Below the pieces are notes generated by a model, which made no database searches, was not told where the DNA came from, and saw nothing but the letters and a program-made list of their open reading frames with translations. This document shows positions 23,401 to 26,400 of a DNA stretch of 64,000 bases, one piece after another. The position numbers and the translations under genes were made by a program. Position 1 is the first letter of the stretch. Each line of letters begins with the position of its first letter. This DNA comes from Azophilus sp965221465 (GTDB lineage Bacteria; Pseudomonadota; Gammaproteobacteria; Pseudomonadales; Azotimanducaceae), in contig OZ244892.1 of the NCBI GenBank assembly GCA_965221465.1, forward strand, positions 3,534,001 to 3,598,000. Direction: 5' to 3'.

Positions 23401-26400
23401 GACGGGTTGGCGCTGGTTGCCGTTAGAGCCAATCCAGAGAACGAGCTGGCGGTGGCTGCACTGGCGACTGCCGGCAACGGGGGATTGACATACTGCCTGC
23501 CGCCATTGACAGAGATCGTGACGTCATCGAACGAAGTCATATGTCCCGAGCCGTTCGAATCAATGACGGTGATGTTGAACTTGTCCTCCGCCCAGGCGCC
23601 GCTCGGGTCCGTCGCCCTGAGCGTAATCTCCGCGGTGCCCACCGTTACCCCCAGGACTTCCAAGCTGGCCAACCCGTCGGGCACCACGTTTAGCACATTC
23701 CTGATGCTGGCCACGGCGGGGTTGGCGCTGGTGGCCGAGTAGGTCAGCGCATCGCCGTCGGCATCGGAGAATATTTCCTCGCCCGCTAGTTCCAAGCGCC
23801 GGGCAAAAACTTCATGGCCAAATGGAGTGTTCAGCCACACGCCGCTATCCGGTATCGGCCTCACCACCACCGGTGTCCGGTTGCCCGCGGCGACGGTGAT
23901 CTTGAAGCTCAGGCTGGCGGTGGTGCTGGCGGCGTCGGTGGCGGTGTAGGTAAAGGTGGTTTCCGCCAGGGAGGCAGTGGGCGTGCCGCTCAGGACGCGG
24001 GTGGTGGTGTCGAAGCTGACGCCCGCGGGCAACGCCGGGGACAGGCTGTAGCTCAGCGCGCCGCTGCCGCCGGTGGCTTGGGGCAGCGTGACGTCGGTGA
24101 TCTGGACGAACCGGGTCCAGGATTGATCGGCGATGGTTTGGGTGCCGAAGCCGAGGGTGGCGGCGGTCACCGTCACCTTGAACGTGGTGGAGGCCGTGCC
24201 GCCCGTTATGCCGTCATCGGCGGTTACGGTGATGGTCGACTCGCCTTCCGCCACGCCGGTTACGGTTACCGTGGAACCGGAAACCGCCACCGTGGCCTTG
24301 GCGGTGTCGCTGGACGCCACCGTGTAGGTCAGGGTGTCGCCGTCGGGGTCGGTGAACGTTTCGCTGCCGGCGGTTTCCAGCGCCACGCTCACGTCCGAGC
24401 CGACCTGCACGGTCTGGTCGGCGATGGTGTTGGCCACCGTCGGCGCGTTGTTCAACGCGGTGGTTGCGATGGCGGAGTAGTCGCTGTTGGGATCGCGCGG
24501 CTCCACCGAACTGTCTTCACAAGGCCCGCTGTAGGCGAGCATGCGAACGTCGTAGTCCACCGGGTCGAGGGCGACCCCGATTTGACCGGCAGACCCCTGG
24601 GCGCCTTCCTTGATCACGAATTGGCGCAGGCTGCCCTGGCCCGGGCCGATCAATTCAAACACGCCGTGGTCGACGGCGTTGGGATGGGTTTCATGGCCCT
24701 CGTGCCAATCGTCCCCGAGCGACGTTTTCTTGTATTGGATCTCGAAACCCGACCGGTCTCCGGTGAGCAGGCATACCCCGCCCGTATTGTCGGACCAGTC
24801 CCAGGTCACCGTGATCTGGCCGGTGCCGGCCACCAGGCTGACAATCGTCGGCGTCGTGGTCTTGATGGCGTTCTGGACAGTGACTTCAAACTGGTCGGAG
24901 ACCGTATTGCCGCTCGGGTCGGTTGCCGTCACCGTCACCGTCGCGGTGCCCAGGGAGAGGGCTCCGCTGACCGTCAGCGTCGAACCCGTCAGAGAAACCG
25001 TGGCGACGTTCGTGGCGCTTGATGAGGCGCCGTAGGTCAGGGTGTCCCCGTCCGGGTCACTGAACACCGGCGTCAGGTCGATGTCGCGCGAAGTGACCCG
25101 CGAAATCTTGATATCCGCGATCGGGTTCGCCACCACCGGCGCGCCGGAGGTCACGGTGACGTCGAAGGTGTCCGAAGCCTGGCCGCCGTTGCCGTCGTCC
25201 GCCGTCAGCGTCACCTGGGCTGTGCCCGCGGCGACGCCGGTCAGGGTCAAGGTGGTGCCGGTCAGCGATGCGGTCGCAGTCGCGGTGGCGGAGGAAGTCA
25301 CTGACAGCGTCAGCGTGTCGTTGTCGAGGTCGGTGAACACGGCGGAGACGTCCACATCAACCGTCGCGTTCACCGCCACGGATTGGTCGTCGACCGCGTT
25401 CGCCACCGTCGGCGCCCGGTTCCCCTGGTTCACCGTGACGATGAAATCGTCGCTGACCGTGCCGCCGTAGCCGTCGCTCGCGGTCACGGTGATGGTCGGC
25501 GTTCCCGCAGCGACGCCGGTCACGGTGACCGTGTTGGCCGCGTTGTCCACCGCCACCGTGGCCAGCGCGGTGTCGCTGGAAGTGGCGGAGTATGTCAGCG
25601 GGTTGCTGTCCGGGTCCGCGAACACCTCGCTGCCGGCGGTTTCCAGCGCAACCGCCACGTTCAAACCCACATCGACGGTCTGGTCCGCAATCGCGTTCGT
25701 CACCGTGGGCGCGTTGTTGGTTACGGTGACGTCGAATTCGTCGGATACCGCAGCGCCGTAGGGGTCGGTGGCGGTTACGGTGATTTTCGCCGTGCCGGGG
25801 GCCCCGCCGGTCAGCGTCAGCGTGGTGCCGGACACCGCCACGGTGGCCTTGGCGGTGTCGTCCGACGAGGCTGAGTAGGTCAAGGTGTCGCTATCCGGGT
25901 CGCTGAAAGTCGACGAAATGTCCAATGTCGCGCTGACTCCCGACACTGCCGACTGGTCCGCGATGGCGCTGGCGACGGTGGGCGCCTGGTTGGACGGAAG
26001 CACGGTGACGCTGGCGATTGCGCTGTACGCGCTGCTGGCCACGTCGCACGAAGTGTCGGGGCTGTCGCTGTTGGCCGCCATGCGAACCTGGTATTGGACA
26101 GCGTCCAGCGCTACGCCGGACTGGGAGACGGGCTCCCTGCCCTCGGCGTTCGCGTCGATGGTGAACGTGGTCAACAAGGTGCCGTTTGGCGCCAGGCCCC
26201 GGTCCCAGTTCTGCTGGTTGTACAACTCGAATACGCCATGGTCGGCGGTGTTGGCGGTGGATTGCCAGGCCAGCTTCCAATTCGGTTCCGTGGCTTTCTT
26301 GTACTCGATCTCGAAGCCCGAATTGGCTCCGGCCATCGAACAGGCGCCGCCGGTGGTGTCGACCCAGCTCCAATTCACCACCAGCCCGGCGCGCCCCGCT